Of a DNA stretch of 63,679 nt, positions 54,281 to 62,393 are shown in pieces. The position numbers and the translations under genes were made by a program. The stretch is from DATCDE01 sp038252405 (GTDB lineage Bacteria > Actinomycetota > Actinomycetes > Prado026), in contig JBBSAJ010000013.1 of assembly GCA_038252405.1 (NCBI GenBank), positions 1-63,679 of the forward strand, in the 5' to 3' direction. Position 1 is the first letter of the stretch. Each line of letters starts with the position of its first letter. A model generated the notes under the pieces. The model saw only the letters and a list, made by a program, of their open reading frames with translations, ran no database searches and was not told the origin of the DNA.

Positions 54281-55183
54281 ATGGGTGCTGTGGCGGAGGC
54301 CGCGCTGACGCGCGAGGAGACCGGCGGCGGGCTGATTGCGGCCCTGCGGCCGAAGCAGTGGGTGAAGAACGTGCTGGTGGCGGCGGCCCCGTTGGCCGCT
54401 GGCGCGATCTTCGAGCCCGCGGTGGCCGCGGCGGTGGCCGTCGCGTTCGTCGCGTTCAGCCTGGCGGCCAGCGCCGGCTACCTGGTCAACGACCTGGCCG
54501 ACGTGGAGGAGGACCGTCGGCACCCGACCAAGCGGCTGCGGCCGCTGGCGTCCGGTCGGGTGTCGCCGCGCACCGCGGTGGTGACCGCCGTGCTGCTGGC
54601 GGTGGCCTCCCTCGGGCTGGCTGCCGCGCTCTCCACCCCGGGTCTGGTCGCGGTGCTGGCGGTGTACCTGGTGCTCACCACGTCGTACTCGCTGTGGCTG
54701 AAGCACCAGCCGGTCATCGACTTGGCCATCGTGAGCAGCGGCTTCCTGCTGCGCGCCATGGCCGGTGGCCTGGCCTCGCACATCCCGCTGTCGCAGTGGT
54801 TCCTCATCGTGGCCGCGTTCGGGTCGCTGTTCGTGGTGGCCGGCAAGCGGTACTCCGAGCTGGTTAGCCACCCCGACGCGGGGACCCGCAAGTCGCTGGA
54901 CTCCTACACCCCGGGCTACCTGCGGTTCGTGTGGAGCACCTCCGCCGGGGTCACGATCATGGCGTACTGCCTGTGGGCGTTCCAGGTCGACGTCAATGGC
55001 ACCCCGGTCGCGTGGGGCCCGGTCTCGGTGGCCCCGTTCGTGCTGGCCCTGCTGCGCTACGCCGTGGACGTCGACCACGGCCGCGCCGGCGACCCCGAGC
55101 AGATCGTGTGGTCCGACCGGGTGCTCCAGGCCGTCGTGCTGATCTGGCTGGTGACCTTCGGGATCGGTGCGTTCGGTGCCTGA
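54281..55183 (+). CDS. Decaprenyl-phosphate phosphoribosyltransferase (UbiA family)
   Basis: A 300-residue polytopic enzyme transferring 5-phosphoribose from PRPP to decaprenyl phosphate, the first step to decaprenylphosphoryl-arabinose (Rv3806c-type). The UbiA motif is NDLADVEEDRRHPTKRLRPL, preceded by LRPKQWVKNVLVAAAPLAAG, both typical of the DPPR synthase branch. About nine helices. The ATG at 54281 lies within a GACAAT box; the in-frame GTG at 54290, 7 bases after that box, may be the real leaderless start. Followed by dprE1 and dprE2. Confidence 0.92.
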   Translation: MGAVAEAALTREETGGGLIAALRPKQWVKNVLVAAAPLAAGAIFEPAVAAAVAVAFVAFSLAASAGYLVNDLADVEEDRRHPTKRLRPLASGRVSPRTAVVTAVLLAVASLGLAAALSTPGLVAVLAVYLVLTTSYSLWLKHQPVIDLAIVSSGFLLRAMAGGLASHIPLSQWFLIVAAFGSLFVVAGKRYSELVSHPDAGTRKSLDSYTPGYLRFVWSTSAGVTIMAYCLWAFQVDVNGTPVAWGPVSVAPFVLALLRYAVDVDHGRAGDPEQIVWSDRVLQAVVLIWLVTFGIGAFGA

Positions 55184-56528
55184 CCCGGCGCCCGCCCTGC
55201 TGACCGGGTGGGGGCGCACGGCTCCCACCCTCGCGACCGTCGTGCGCCCGACCAGCGTGGCCGCCGCGGTGGCGGCCGTCGCCTCGGCCGGGGGCCGCGG
55301 CAGCCTGGCCAGGGGCCTGGGCCGCTCCTACGGCGACGCCGCGCAGAACGCCGGCGGGCAGGTCCTCGACCTGACCCTGCTGGACCGGGTCCTCGAGCTG
55401 GACGACGCCAACGGGACGGTCACCGCCGAGGCCGGGCTGAGCCTGGACGCGCTGCTGAGGTACCTGCTGCCCCGAGGCTGGTTCGTGCCGGTCACCCCGG
55501 GCACCCGCTACGTCACCCTGGGCGGGGCGCTGGCGGTCGACGTGCACGGCAAGAACCACCACCGGGACGGCTCGATCGCCAGCCACGTCACGTCGTTCGA
55601 CCTGCTGCTCGCCGACGGCAGCGTGCGGCCGGTGACCCCGCAGGACGACCCCGACCTGTTCTGGGCCACGGCCGGCGGCATGGGGCTCACCGGCATCGTC
55701 GTGTCGCTGACGCTGCGGCTGGTGCCGGTCACCAGCGCGTGGATGCTGGTGGACACCGTGCGGGCGCCCGACCTGGACGCGCTGCTGGCCGGGCTGACCG
55801 AGGGCGACCAGCTGTCCCGCTACTCGGTGGCCTGGATCGACTGCCTGGCCGGTGGCCGGCATCAGGGCCGCGGGGTGATCACCCGCGGCGACCACGCGCC
55901 CGCGGACGCCGTCCCGGGCTCCGGCGACCCGCTGGCGTACCGGCCGCACCCGCGGCTCACGGTGCCCCCGCACCTGCCGGGCGGGTTGCTCAACCCGCTG
56001 TCGGTGCGCGCGTTCAACGAGGCCTGGTACCGCAAGGCGCCGCGGCACCGGGTCGCCGAGCCGCAGCGGCTGTCCACGTTCTTCCACCCCCTGGACGGCG
56101 TCCAGCAGTGGAACCGTGCGTATGGGCCGCGAGGGTTCCTGCAGTACCAGCTGGTCGTCCCCACCGACCGTGACGACGCGCTGCGGGCCGCCCTCGAGCT
56201 GCTGCGGCGGTCCGGGGCGCCCTCGTTCCTGGCGGTGCTCAAGCGGTTCGGGCCGGCCGATCCCGGGCCGCTGTCCTTCCCCCGTCCCGGCTGGACCCTC
56301 GCCCTGGACGTCACGGCGTCCGCCGGCGACCTGGCCGACCTGCTGGACCGCCTGGACCGGCTGGTCGTGGACGCCGGCGGCGCGGTGTACCTGGCCAAGG
56401 ACTCGAGGCTGCGCCCCGAGCTGCTGCCCCGGATGTACCCCGACCTGGACGCGTTCCGCACGGTGCGGCAGCGTGTCGACCCGACCGGACGTTTCACCTC
56501 TGACCTGGCCAGGAGGCTGGACCTGTGA
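55176..56528 (+). CDS. dprE1: Decaprenylphosphoryl-beta-D-ribose oxidase DprE1
   Basis: A 450-residue FAD-dependent oxidase making the keto intermediate of decaprenylphosphoryl-arabinose synthesis in the cell envelope. The FAD-binding part has RGLGRSYGDAAQNAGG and VDVHGKNHHRDGSIASHV, matching the mycobacterial HGKNHH loop. The C-terminal FLAVLKRFGPADPGPLSFPR leads to PGWTLALDV. Ala376 in that last segment aligns with Cys387 of M. tuberculosis DprE1, the residue attacked by benzothiazinones. The start is GTG 55176, overlapping the previous stop by 8 bp; a GTG 9 bp earlier is possible. Confidence 0.94.
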   Translation: MPDPAPALLTGWGRTAPTLATVVRPTSVAAAVAAVASAGGRGSLARGLGRSYGDAAQNAGGQVLDLTLLDRVLELDDANGTVTAEAGLSLDALLRYLLPRGWFVPVTPGTRYVTLGGALAVDVHGKNHHRDGSIASHVTSFDLLLADGSVRPVTPQDDPDLFWATAGGMGLTGIVVSLTLRLVPVTSAWMLVDTVRAPDLDALLAGLTEGDQLSRYSVAWIDCLAGGRHQGRGVITRGDHAPADAVPGSGDPLAYRPHPRLTVPPHLPGGLLNPLSVRAFNEAWYRKAPRHRVAEPQRLSTFFHPLDGVQQWNRAYGPRGFLQYQLVVPTDRDDALRAALELLRRSGAPSFLAVLKRFGPADPGPLSFPRPGWTLALDVTASAGDLADLLDRLDRLVVDAGGAVYLAKDSRLRPELLPRMYPDLDAFRTVRQRVDPTGRFTSDLARRLDL

Positions 56529-57283
56529 TCGACGCTCTCGGTGCCCCCCAGTCGCTGCTCGTCCTCGGGGGCACCTCGGAGATCGCGCTGGCCGTCGCGG
56601 AACGGCTGGTCCGCGATCGGGTCCGCCGGGTCGGGCTGGTCGGACGTGACTCGGTCGGGGTGTCCCAGGCGGCCGTGCGGCTGCGGGCCGCCGGCGCGAC
56701 CGAGGTGCTGGAGCGAACCTTCGACGCGGCCGCGGCCGGTGAGCACGAGAAGCTCGTCGAGGACCTGTTCGGCGCCGGCGACTGGGACGTCGTGCTGCTG
56801 GCCTTCGGCGTGCTGCCGGACCAGGCGGCCGCCGAGGACGACGTGGACCTCGCCGTGGCCGTCGCCGAGGTCAACTACGTGGGCGTGGTCTCCCTCGGGC
56901 TGCGCACCGCCCAGCGGCTGCGAGCGCAGGGCCACGGGGTGCTCGTGCTGCTCAGCTCGGTGGCCGCCGAGCGGCCGCGCCGGTCCAACTTCGTCTACGG
57001 CTCGGCCAAGGCCGGCGCGGACGCCCTGGCCACCGGCCTGGGCGACGCGCTGCGCGGCTCGGGCGCCCGGGTGCTCGTCGTCCGGCCCGGCTTCGTGCGC
57101 ACCCGGATGACCCACGGGCTGCCCGAGGCACCGTTGGCGACCACGCCCGAGGCGGTGGCCGAGGCAGTGGCCGACGGGATCGCCAAGGGCCGCTCGACCG
57201 TGTGGGTCCCCGGCACCATGCGCTGGGTGATGTCCGGGCTGCGGCACCTGCCCCGACCGATGTTCCGCAGGCTCGACCTCTGA
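56525..57283 (+). CDS. dprE2: Decaprenylphosphoryl-2-keto-ribose reductase DprE2
   Basis: A 252-residue short-chain dehydrogenase that completes the epimerisation of decaprenylphosphoryl-ribose to arabinose together with DprE1. NAD(P) loop LLVLGGTSEIALAVAERL, Ser in VLVLLSSVAAERPRRSN and YxxxK in FVYGSAKAGADALA. GTGA overlap with dprE1 shows tight coupling. The product decaprenylphosphoryl-arabinose is the donor for arabinan polymerases, none of which is in the window. Confidence 0.94.
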   Translation: MIDALGAPQSLLVLGGTSEIALAVAERLVRDRVRRVGLVGRDSVGVSQAAVRLRAAGATEVLERTFDAAAAGEHEKLVEDLFGAGDWDVVLLAFGVLPDQAAAEDDVDLAVAVAEVNYVGVVSLGLRTAQRLRAQGHGVLVLLSSVAAERPRRSNFVYGSAKAGADALATGLGDALRGSGARVLVVRPGFVRTRMTHGLPEAPLATTPEAVAEAVADGIAKGRSTVWVPGTMRWVMSGLRHLPRPMFRRLDL

Positions 57284-57292
57284 CTGGGACGG

Positions 57293-57517
57293 TCAGCGGG
57301 ACGTCAGCGTCCCGTCTACGGACCGGTCCAGCACGTCGCGCAGCCCGGCAACGTCCGCAGCGGCCAGCCGGAAGGTGGCGATGCAGCGGTCGCCGCGCCA
57401 GTGGCTGACCACCACGACCCCGCCCTCCGGGTGGGCGCTGACCCGAAGCGACCGGCCGTCGTCGCGCGCGTCCAGGAACACCTCACCCCTTGTGGGAAGC
57501 ACGGCCCGTTCCTGCAT
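57293..57517 (-). CDS. Conserved small actinobacterial protein of unknown function
   Basis: A 74-residue protein beginning MQERAVLPTRGEVFLDARDD, followed by a beta-rich stretch (GGVVVVSHWRGDRCIATFRL) and a C-terminal helix. I recognise the pattern as a small family widespread in actinobacteria, with no known function. It ends 9 bp from the dprE2 stop (convergent) and is divergent from the CoA-transferase. Confidence 0.8.
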   Translation of the reverse strand: MQERAVLPTRGEVFLDARDDGRSLRVSAHPEGGVVVVSHWRGDRCIATFRLAAADVAGLRDVLDRSVDGTLTSR

Positions 57518-57567
57518 GGGCCAAGGGTGACTGAGGTCTTCGCCGCCGTCCAGCGGTTGGTGGGACG

Positions 57568-58803
57568 ATGGCCGCCGTGAAGACCATCCCCGCCGACGTC
57601 CTGTCGTCCCACCTCGCGTCCCTGCCGGAGAACCCGCGCGTGGTCGTGAGCGGCAACTTCGCGCTGCCGGCCGCGTCCCTGACCCTGCTGGACGAGGCGC
57701 TGCCGACCTACCGGCTGTTCGTGCTCAACCCGCAGGTGGGCGTCCCCGACCGCGAGGGCGTGGTCATCGAGACGCCGTTCGTCGGCCCTGGCGTGCGGCG
57801 CAGCCCGCGGCTGCGGTACATCCCCAGCCGGCTGTCGCTGGCGCCGGTGCTGTTTCGGACCACGACCCCGCCGGACGTCGTCCTGGTGCACACCAGCACC
57901 CCGTTCGAGGGCACCGTCTCCCTGGGCACCGAGGTCAACATCATGCCGGCCGCGGTGGAGGCGGCCAGGGAGCGCGGGGCCCTGGTCATCGCCCAGGTCA
58001 ACCCGCAGATGCCCTACACGTTCGGCGACGCCCAGCTGCCGGTCGAGTGCGTGGACCTGGCCATCGAGGTGGACGAGCCGCTCGCCTCCCCGACCCCCAT
58101 CCCGCTGGACGACGTGTCACTGTCGATCGGGGAACGGGTGGCCCACCTGGTGAACGACGGGTCCACCCTGCAGATGGGCATCGGCGGCGTCCCGGACGCC
58201 ACCCTCGTCGGGCTGACCGGGCGGCGGTCGCTGCGGATCTGGACCGAGATGTTCAGTGACGGCGTGCTCACCCTCGACCGGGCCGGCGCGCTCGACCCGG
58301 ACCGGGAGCTGGTGGCCTCGTTCCTGTTCGGTTCCCAGGAGCTGTACCAGTGGCTCAACCACAACCGCCGGGTCCGGGTCATGCGCACCGAGAAGGTCAA
58401 CGACCCGACGCTGATCGCCCGCAACCGGCAGATGGTCTCGGTCAACACCGCGCTGCAGGTGGACCTGTTCGGGCAGGCCAACGCCTCCCGGATCAACGCG
58501 CGGATCTACTCCGGCTTCGGCGGCCAGACCGACTTCATCGTGGGGGCCATGCACTCGGTGGGCGGCCAGGCCCTGATGGCGCTGCGCTCGTGGCACCCCA
58601 AGGCCGACGTCTCCACGATCGTGCCGCTCCTTGACGAGCCGGTGACCTCCTTCCAGCAGAACGCGGTGGTCACCGAGCAGGGCGTGGCGCCGCTGTGGGG
58701 CCACAGCCAGCACGACCAAGCCCGGTTCCTCATCGACCAGGCGGCCCACCCCGACGTCCGCGAGGAGCTGTGGGAGGAGGCCGCGGCCCTCGGCCTGGCC
58801 TGA
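57568..58803 (+). CDS. Acetyl-CoA hydrolase/4-hydroxybutyrate CoA-transferase family protein
   Basis: A 411-residue CoA-transferase class I member moving CoA between acetate or a related acid and acyl-CoA, or hydrolysing acetyl-CoA. The catalytic Glu is in LRIWTEMFSDGVLTL. Glycine-rich LQMGIGGVPDATL and the C-terminal RIYSGFGGQTDFIVGAMHSV and VVTEQGVAPLWG are family motifs. ATG 57568 overlaps a GACGAT box; GTG 57577, 7 bases after it, is an alternative leaderless start. Exact substrate unknown. Confidence 0.88.
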   Translation: MAAVKTIPADVLSSHLASLPENPRVVVSGNFALPAASLTLLDEALPTYRLFVLNPQVGVPDREGVVIETPFVGPGVRRSPRLRYIPSRLSLAPVLFRTTTPPDVVLVHTSTPFEGTVSLGTEVNIMPAAVEAARERGALVIAQVNPQMPYTFGDAQLPVECVDLAIEVDEPLASPTPIPLDDVSLSIGERVAHLVNDGSTLQMGIGGVPDATLVGLTGRRSLRIWTEMFSDGVLTLDRAGALDPDRELVASFLFGSQELYQWLNHNRRVRVMRTEKVNDPTLIARNRQMVSVNTALQVDLFGQANASRINARIYSGFGGQTDFIVGAMHSVGGQALMALRSWHPKADVSTIVPLLDEPVTSFQQNAVVTEQGVAPLWGHSQHDQARFLIDQAAHPDVREELWEEAAALGLA

Positions 58804-58831
58804 CCGCCCGTCCGGACCGTAGGTTGCCGGT

Positions 58832-59695
58832 GTGCCGGAGCTGCCGGAGGTGGAGTCGCTGGTCGCGTTCCTGCGCGAGCACGCGATCGGCCGGGTGGTC
58901 GCTCGGGTGGAGGTGGCCGCCATCAATGCGCTGAAGACCTACGACCCGCCGCTCACCTCGCTGCAGGGCCTGACCATCACCGTCGTCACCCGGCGCGGCA
59001 AGTTCCTCGACCTGGACGTCGACGGCCTGCACCTGGTCATCCACCTGGCCAGGGCCGGCTGGCTGCGCTGGTCGGACGCCCTGCCGGCCACGCCGGTGCG
59101 GCCGGGCAACGGTCCGCTCGCGCTTCGGGTGCGGCTGGACGACGACTCGGGCTTCTCGCTCACCGAGCAGGGCACTCAGAAGAAGCTGGCCGTGTACTGC
59201 GTGCGCGACCCGGCGGAGATCCCCGGCGTGGCCCGGCTCGGACCCGACCCGCTGGACGCCGCCTTCACCGCCGACGTGCTGGCCGGCCTCTTGGTGGCGC
59301 ACGGCCGCCAGCAGCTCAAGGGGGTGCTGCGCGACCAGTCGGTCATCGCGGGCATCGGCAACGCGTACTCCGACGAGATCCTGCACGCGGCCCGGCTGTC
59401 GCCGTTCAAGCCGGCCGGCGGCCTCACGCCCGAGGAGGCGCAGCGGCTGCACGCAGCCCTGAGTGAGACGCTCGTCGACGCGGTGGCGCGGTCGGCGGGG
59501 CTGGCCACGGGTGACCTCAAGGCGCAGAAGAGGAGCGGCCTGCGCGTGCACGGCCGGACCGGGCTGCCCTGCCCGGTCTGCGGCGACACCGTCCGGGAGG
59601 TGTCCTTCGCCGACTCGGCGCTGCAGTACTGCGCCACCTGTCAGACCGGCGGCAAGCCGCTGGCCGACCGGCGGCTGTCCCGGCTGCTCAAGTAG
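58832..59695 (+). CDS. Fpg/Nei family DNA glycosylase
   Basis: A 287-residue base-excision enzyme for oxidised bases. It begins with the catalytic PELPEVESL (Pro and Glu). It has the lysine-rich beta-hairpin region (VVTRRGKFLDLDV), the helix-two-turn-helix in LRDQSVIAGIGNAYSDEILH and a C-terminal zinc finger (CPVC and CATC). GTG 58832 lies 6 bases after TAGGTT, a leaderless geometry. Fpg versus Nei specificity cannot be settled by eye. Confidence 0.94.
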   Translation: MPELPEVESLVAFLREHAIGRVVARVEVAAINALKTYDPPLTSLQGLTITVVTRRGKFLDLDVDGLHLVIHLARAGWLRWSDALPATPVRPGNGPLALRVRLDDDSGFSLTEQGTQKKLAVYCVRDPAEIPGVARLGPDPLDAAFTADVLAGLLVAHGRQQLKGVLRDQSVIAGIGNAYSDEILHAARLSPFKPAGGLTPEEAQRLHAALSETLVDAVARSAGLATGDLKAQKRSGLRVHGRTGLPCPVCGDTVREVSFADSALQYCATCQTGGKPLADRRLSRLLK

Positions 59696-59742
59696 CCGCG
59701 TGCCGGCCGCCCGCCGCCGCCGTCCGTCTGTAGCCTTATCGG

Positions 59743-59768
59743 GCTGTATCGCAGAGAGCCGATACAGC
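59743..59768. promoter_or_regulatory. Perfect 9-bp palindrome upstream of the AAA ATPase gene
   Basis: GCTGTATCG (59743-59751) and CGATACAGC (59760-59768) are exact reverse complements with an 8-nt spacer, ending 17 bp before the ATPase GTG. The half-site TGTATCG is the same as in the PadR operator at 178-200, with a spacer 5 bp longer. Confidence 0.6.
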
Positions 59769-59785
59769 CTGAGAGAAGGTGAGAC

Positions 59786-60970
59786 GTGGATCCGGTCCGC
59801 AACCCGTACGCCCCCGGCGCGGGCCAACGGCCGCCCGAGCTGGCCGGCCGGGACCGCGAGCTCGACCAGTTCGCCGTCGTCCTGGAGCGGGTGGCGCTGG
59901 GCCGGCCCGAGCGCAGCCTGGTGCTCACCGGTCTGCGCGGGGTCGGCAAGACCGTGCTGCTCAACGCGCTGCGCTCGCAGGCCATCAGCCGGGCCTGGGC
60001 CACCGGCAAGATCGAGGCCCGCGGCGACCAGTCGCTGCGCCGCCCGGTCGCGTCGGCCGTGTACGCCGCGATCCGGGAGATCGGCGCCCGGCACCGGGGC
60101 GAGGAGCGGGTCCGCGGCTTCCTGTCCGTGCTCAAGGCGTTCTCGGTCAAGGCCTCCCCGGACGGCTCGTGGCAGCTCGGCCTGGACGTCGACGCCACCC
60201 GCGGCCGGGCCGACTCCGGGGACCTGGAGATCGACCTCACCGAGCTGTTCCTGGACGCCGCGGAGGTGGCCCGCGACCTCGGCGTCGGGGTGGCCCTGTT
60301 CGTCGACGAGATGCAGGACGTGCCGGCCGCCGACCTGGCTGCGCTGTGCGGCGCCGTGCACGAGGTGGGCCAACAGGCGGCGCCGCTGGTCGTCGTGGGG
60401 GCCGGCCTGCCGCACCTGCCCGGGGTGCTGTCCAGCTCGAAGTCGTACGCCGAGCGGCTGTTCCGGTACCTGGCCATCGACCGGCTCGACCCGGCGGCCA
60501 CCGACGCCGCACTGGTCGTGCCGGCCGAGCGCGAGGGCGTGGCCTACACCCGGGCGGCGCTGGACCTGCTGGCCCGGGAGTCGGGTGGCTACCCGTACTT
60601 CGTGCAGGCGTACGGCCAGGCCACCTGGGACGCCGCGGTCGGCAACCCGATCACCGCGGACGACGTGCGGGCCGGGCTGCCGCAGGCCCAGTCCGAGCTC
60701 GCCGTGGGCTTCTTCGGCAGCCGGTTCGAGCGGGCCACCCCGGCCGAGCGGGCCTACCTGCGGGCGATGGCCGAGCTGGTCCCCGGCGACGACGGCTCGG
60801 TGACCACCTCGGCGGTGGCCAGCAGCCTCGGAAAGCGGGTGTCCAGCCTCTCGGTGGCCCGCGAGTCGTTGATCCGCAAGGGGCTCGTGTACAGCGGGGA
60901 GCGCGGCCAGATCGCGTTCACCGTCCCCCACTTCGCCCGGTTCCTGCGCGCGGCACCGCCGGTCGAGTGA
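59786..60970 (+). CDS. AAA ATPase with C-terminal winged-helix domain
   Basis: A 394-residue STAND/ORC-like P-loop ATPase. Walker A is VLTGLRGVGKTVLLNALRSQ; Walker B is VALFVDEMQDVP. A lid region (ESGGYPYFVQAYGQATWDAA) and a C-terminal winged-helix (VASSLGKRVSSLSVARESLI, RKGLVYSGERGQ) follow. Such proteins resemble archaeal Orc/Cdc6-like ATPases fused to DNA-binding domains, and this architecture occurs widely in actinobacteria. GTG 59786 follows GAGAGAAGGTGAG. It may bind the adjacent palindrome, but this is untested. Function unknown. Confidence 0.83.
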   Translation: MDPVRNPYAPGAGQRPPELAGRDRELDQFAVVLERVALGRPERSLVLTGLRGVGKTVLLNALRSQAISRAWATGKIEARGDQSLRRPVASAVYAAIREIGARHRGEERVRGFLSVLKAFSVKASPDGSWQLGLDVDATRGRADSGDLEIDLTELFLDAAEVARDLGVGVALFVDEMQDVPAADLAALCGAVHEVGQQAAPLVVVGAGLPHLPGVLSSSKSYAERLFRYLAIDRLDPAATDAALVVPAEREGVAYTRAALDLLARESGGYPYFVQAYGQATWDAAVGNPITADDVRAGLPQAQSELAVGFFGSRFERATPAERAYLRAMAELVPGDDGSVTTSAVASSLGKRVSSLSVARESLIRKGLVYSGERGQIAFTVPHFARFLRAAPPVE

Positions 60971-61016
60971 GGACGCCGGTGCTGCCGCGTCGGCGACCAC
61001 CTGGGACGATCAGACC

Positions 61017-61895
61017 GTGGTGATGGTCGTCGCCCACCGGGGTGCCTCCGCGGCGCTGCCCGAGCACACCCTGGCCGCCTACCGCCGCGCCGTCGACGCC
61101 GGCGCCGACGGCCTGGAGTGCGACGTCCGGCTCACCGCGGACGGGCACCTGGTCTGCGTGCACGACCGCCGGCTGGAGCGGACCTCGAACGGACGGGGCG
61201 TGGTCTCCACCATGGAGCTGCAGCAGCTGGCCGCCCTCGACTTCGGCTCCTGGAAGAACAGCAGCACCGACACCGAGGCGCCGGACGTCGTCGACCAGGA
61301 GCGGCGCGAGGTGCTCACCCTGGAGCGGCTGCTCGAGTACGTCGTCGACTGCGGCCGCCGGGTCGAGCTGGCCATCGAGACCAAGCACCCGACCCGCTAC
61401 GCCGGGCTGGTCGAGCGGCGGCTGGTGGAGACCCTGGACCGGTTCGGCTGGGCGCATCCGCGGCTGGGGGAGCGGTCCCCCGCCCGGGTCATGAGCTTCT
61501 CCGGGATGTCGCTGCGCCGCATGGACACCCTCGCGCCGAGTCTGCCTACCGTGTACCTCATGGACCGGGTCCCACTGAACCTGCGCGACGGCTCGCTGCC
61601 GCTGCACGTGGGGATCGTCGGGCCGAGCATCGAGGTGCTGCGGGCCTACCCCCGGTACGTCGGCCGGGTGCACAGCCGGGGTGGCCAGGTGCACTGCTGG
61701 ACCGTGGACGAGCCGGAGGACGTGGAGCTGTGCCTGCGGCTCGGCGTCGAGGCGATCATCACGAACCGGCCGGGTCGGGTCCTGGAGCAGGCGCGGGGTT
61801 TCGAGCAGGCGCTCACGGGGAACAAGGAGTCGACCGTCGCCGTGCACACGACCGGTCTTCCGACCGTCCCGACCGAACCACCGGAGACCGCGTGA
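61017..61895 (+). CDS. Glycerophosphodiester phosphodiesterase
   Basis: A 292-residue enzyme cleaving glycerophosphodiesters to glycerol-3-phosphate and alcohols. Catalytic residues: HRGASAALPEHTLAAY, the metal-binding GLECDVRLTADGHLVCVHD and ELAIETKHP. The C-terminal GGQVHCWTVDEPEDVELCLR completes the TIM barrel. There is no signal peptide, so it is cytosolic. GTG 61017 lies 6 bases after GACGAT. The TGATG overlap couples it to the next gene. Confidence 0.93.
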   Translation: MVMVVAHRGASAALPEHTLAAYRRAVDAGADGLECDVRLTADGHLVCVHDRRLERTSNGRGVVSTMELQQLAALDFGSWKNSSTDTEAPDVVDQERREVLTLERLLEYVVDCGRRVELAIETKHPTRYAGLVERRLVETLDRFGWAHPRLGERSPARVMSFSGMSLRRMDTLAPSLPTVYLMDRVPLNLRDGSLPLHVGIVGPSIEVLRAYPRYVGRVHSRGGQVHCWTVDEPEDVELCLRLGVEAIITNRPGRVLEQARGFEQALTGNKESTVAVHTTGLPTVPTEPPETA

Positions 61896-62344
61896 TGCGG
61901 GTGCGACCCCCCCGTTCGAGTGCCGCGTCGTTCGTTGACGTGCCCGAGGGATCGGCCCGGGAGCGCGAGGTCGAGCTGCCGTTCGGCTTCGACAGCGTCG
62001 CGGTGGCCCGCAACCGACTGGCCTCCGACCTGGTGGCGTCCGGGATCCGCGAGCCGGAGCGCTCCGACGCCCTCGTCGTGCTGTCCGAGCTGATGGCCAA
62101 CGCGGTGCGGCACGGCCGACCGCTTCCGCGGGGGCGGGTGCTGGCCAGCTGGCGGATCGACGTGGGGGTCGTCGAGCTGGCCGTGGTCGACGGTGGCGCG
62201 CCCACCCGGCCGGAAGCCGCTCACCCGGCGCTCGCGGCCGGCTCCGGCCGCGGACTGGTCATCGTGGGCTGCCTGGCCAGCGCCTGGGGTGTGGACGGCG
62301 CCGGCACTGACCGGCAGCGGGTCTGGGCGGTCCTGCCCCGCTGA
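61895..62344 (+). CDS. RsbW-like ATP-binding protein (HATPase_c_2)
   Basis: A 149-residue GHKL ATPase-fold protein of the anti-sigma/serine kinase type. The N-box is VVLSELMANAVRHGRPL; the G-box region is VVDGGAPTRP and GSGRGLVIVGCLAS. No sigma factor or anti-anti-sigma gene is adjacent, so it is one of the many orphan RsbW-like proteins of actinobacteria. ATG 61895 overlaps the previous TGA. Confidence 0.9.
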   Translation: MRVRPPRSSAASFVDVPEGSAREREVELPFGFDSVAVARNRLASDLVASGIREPERSDALVVLSELMANAVRHGRPLPRGRVLASWRIDVGVVELAVVDGGAPTRPEAAHPALAAGSGRGLVIVGCLASAWGVDGAGTDRQRVWAVLPR

Positions 62345-62352
62345 GCCGCCAT

Positions 62353-62368
62353 GGGTGAACGGTCACCC
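62353..62368. promoter_or_regulatory. Short palindrome before the DUF5926 gene
   Basis: GGGTGA (62353-62358) and TCACCC (62363-62368) form a perfect inverted repeat with ACGG between, 9 nt after the ATPase stop and just upstream of a TACGCT -10 box (62380-62385). It may be a terminator or an operator at the promoter of the next gene. Confidence 0.35.
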
Positions 62369-62393
62369 GGCGCGGCGGTTACGCTGCCCGGCC

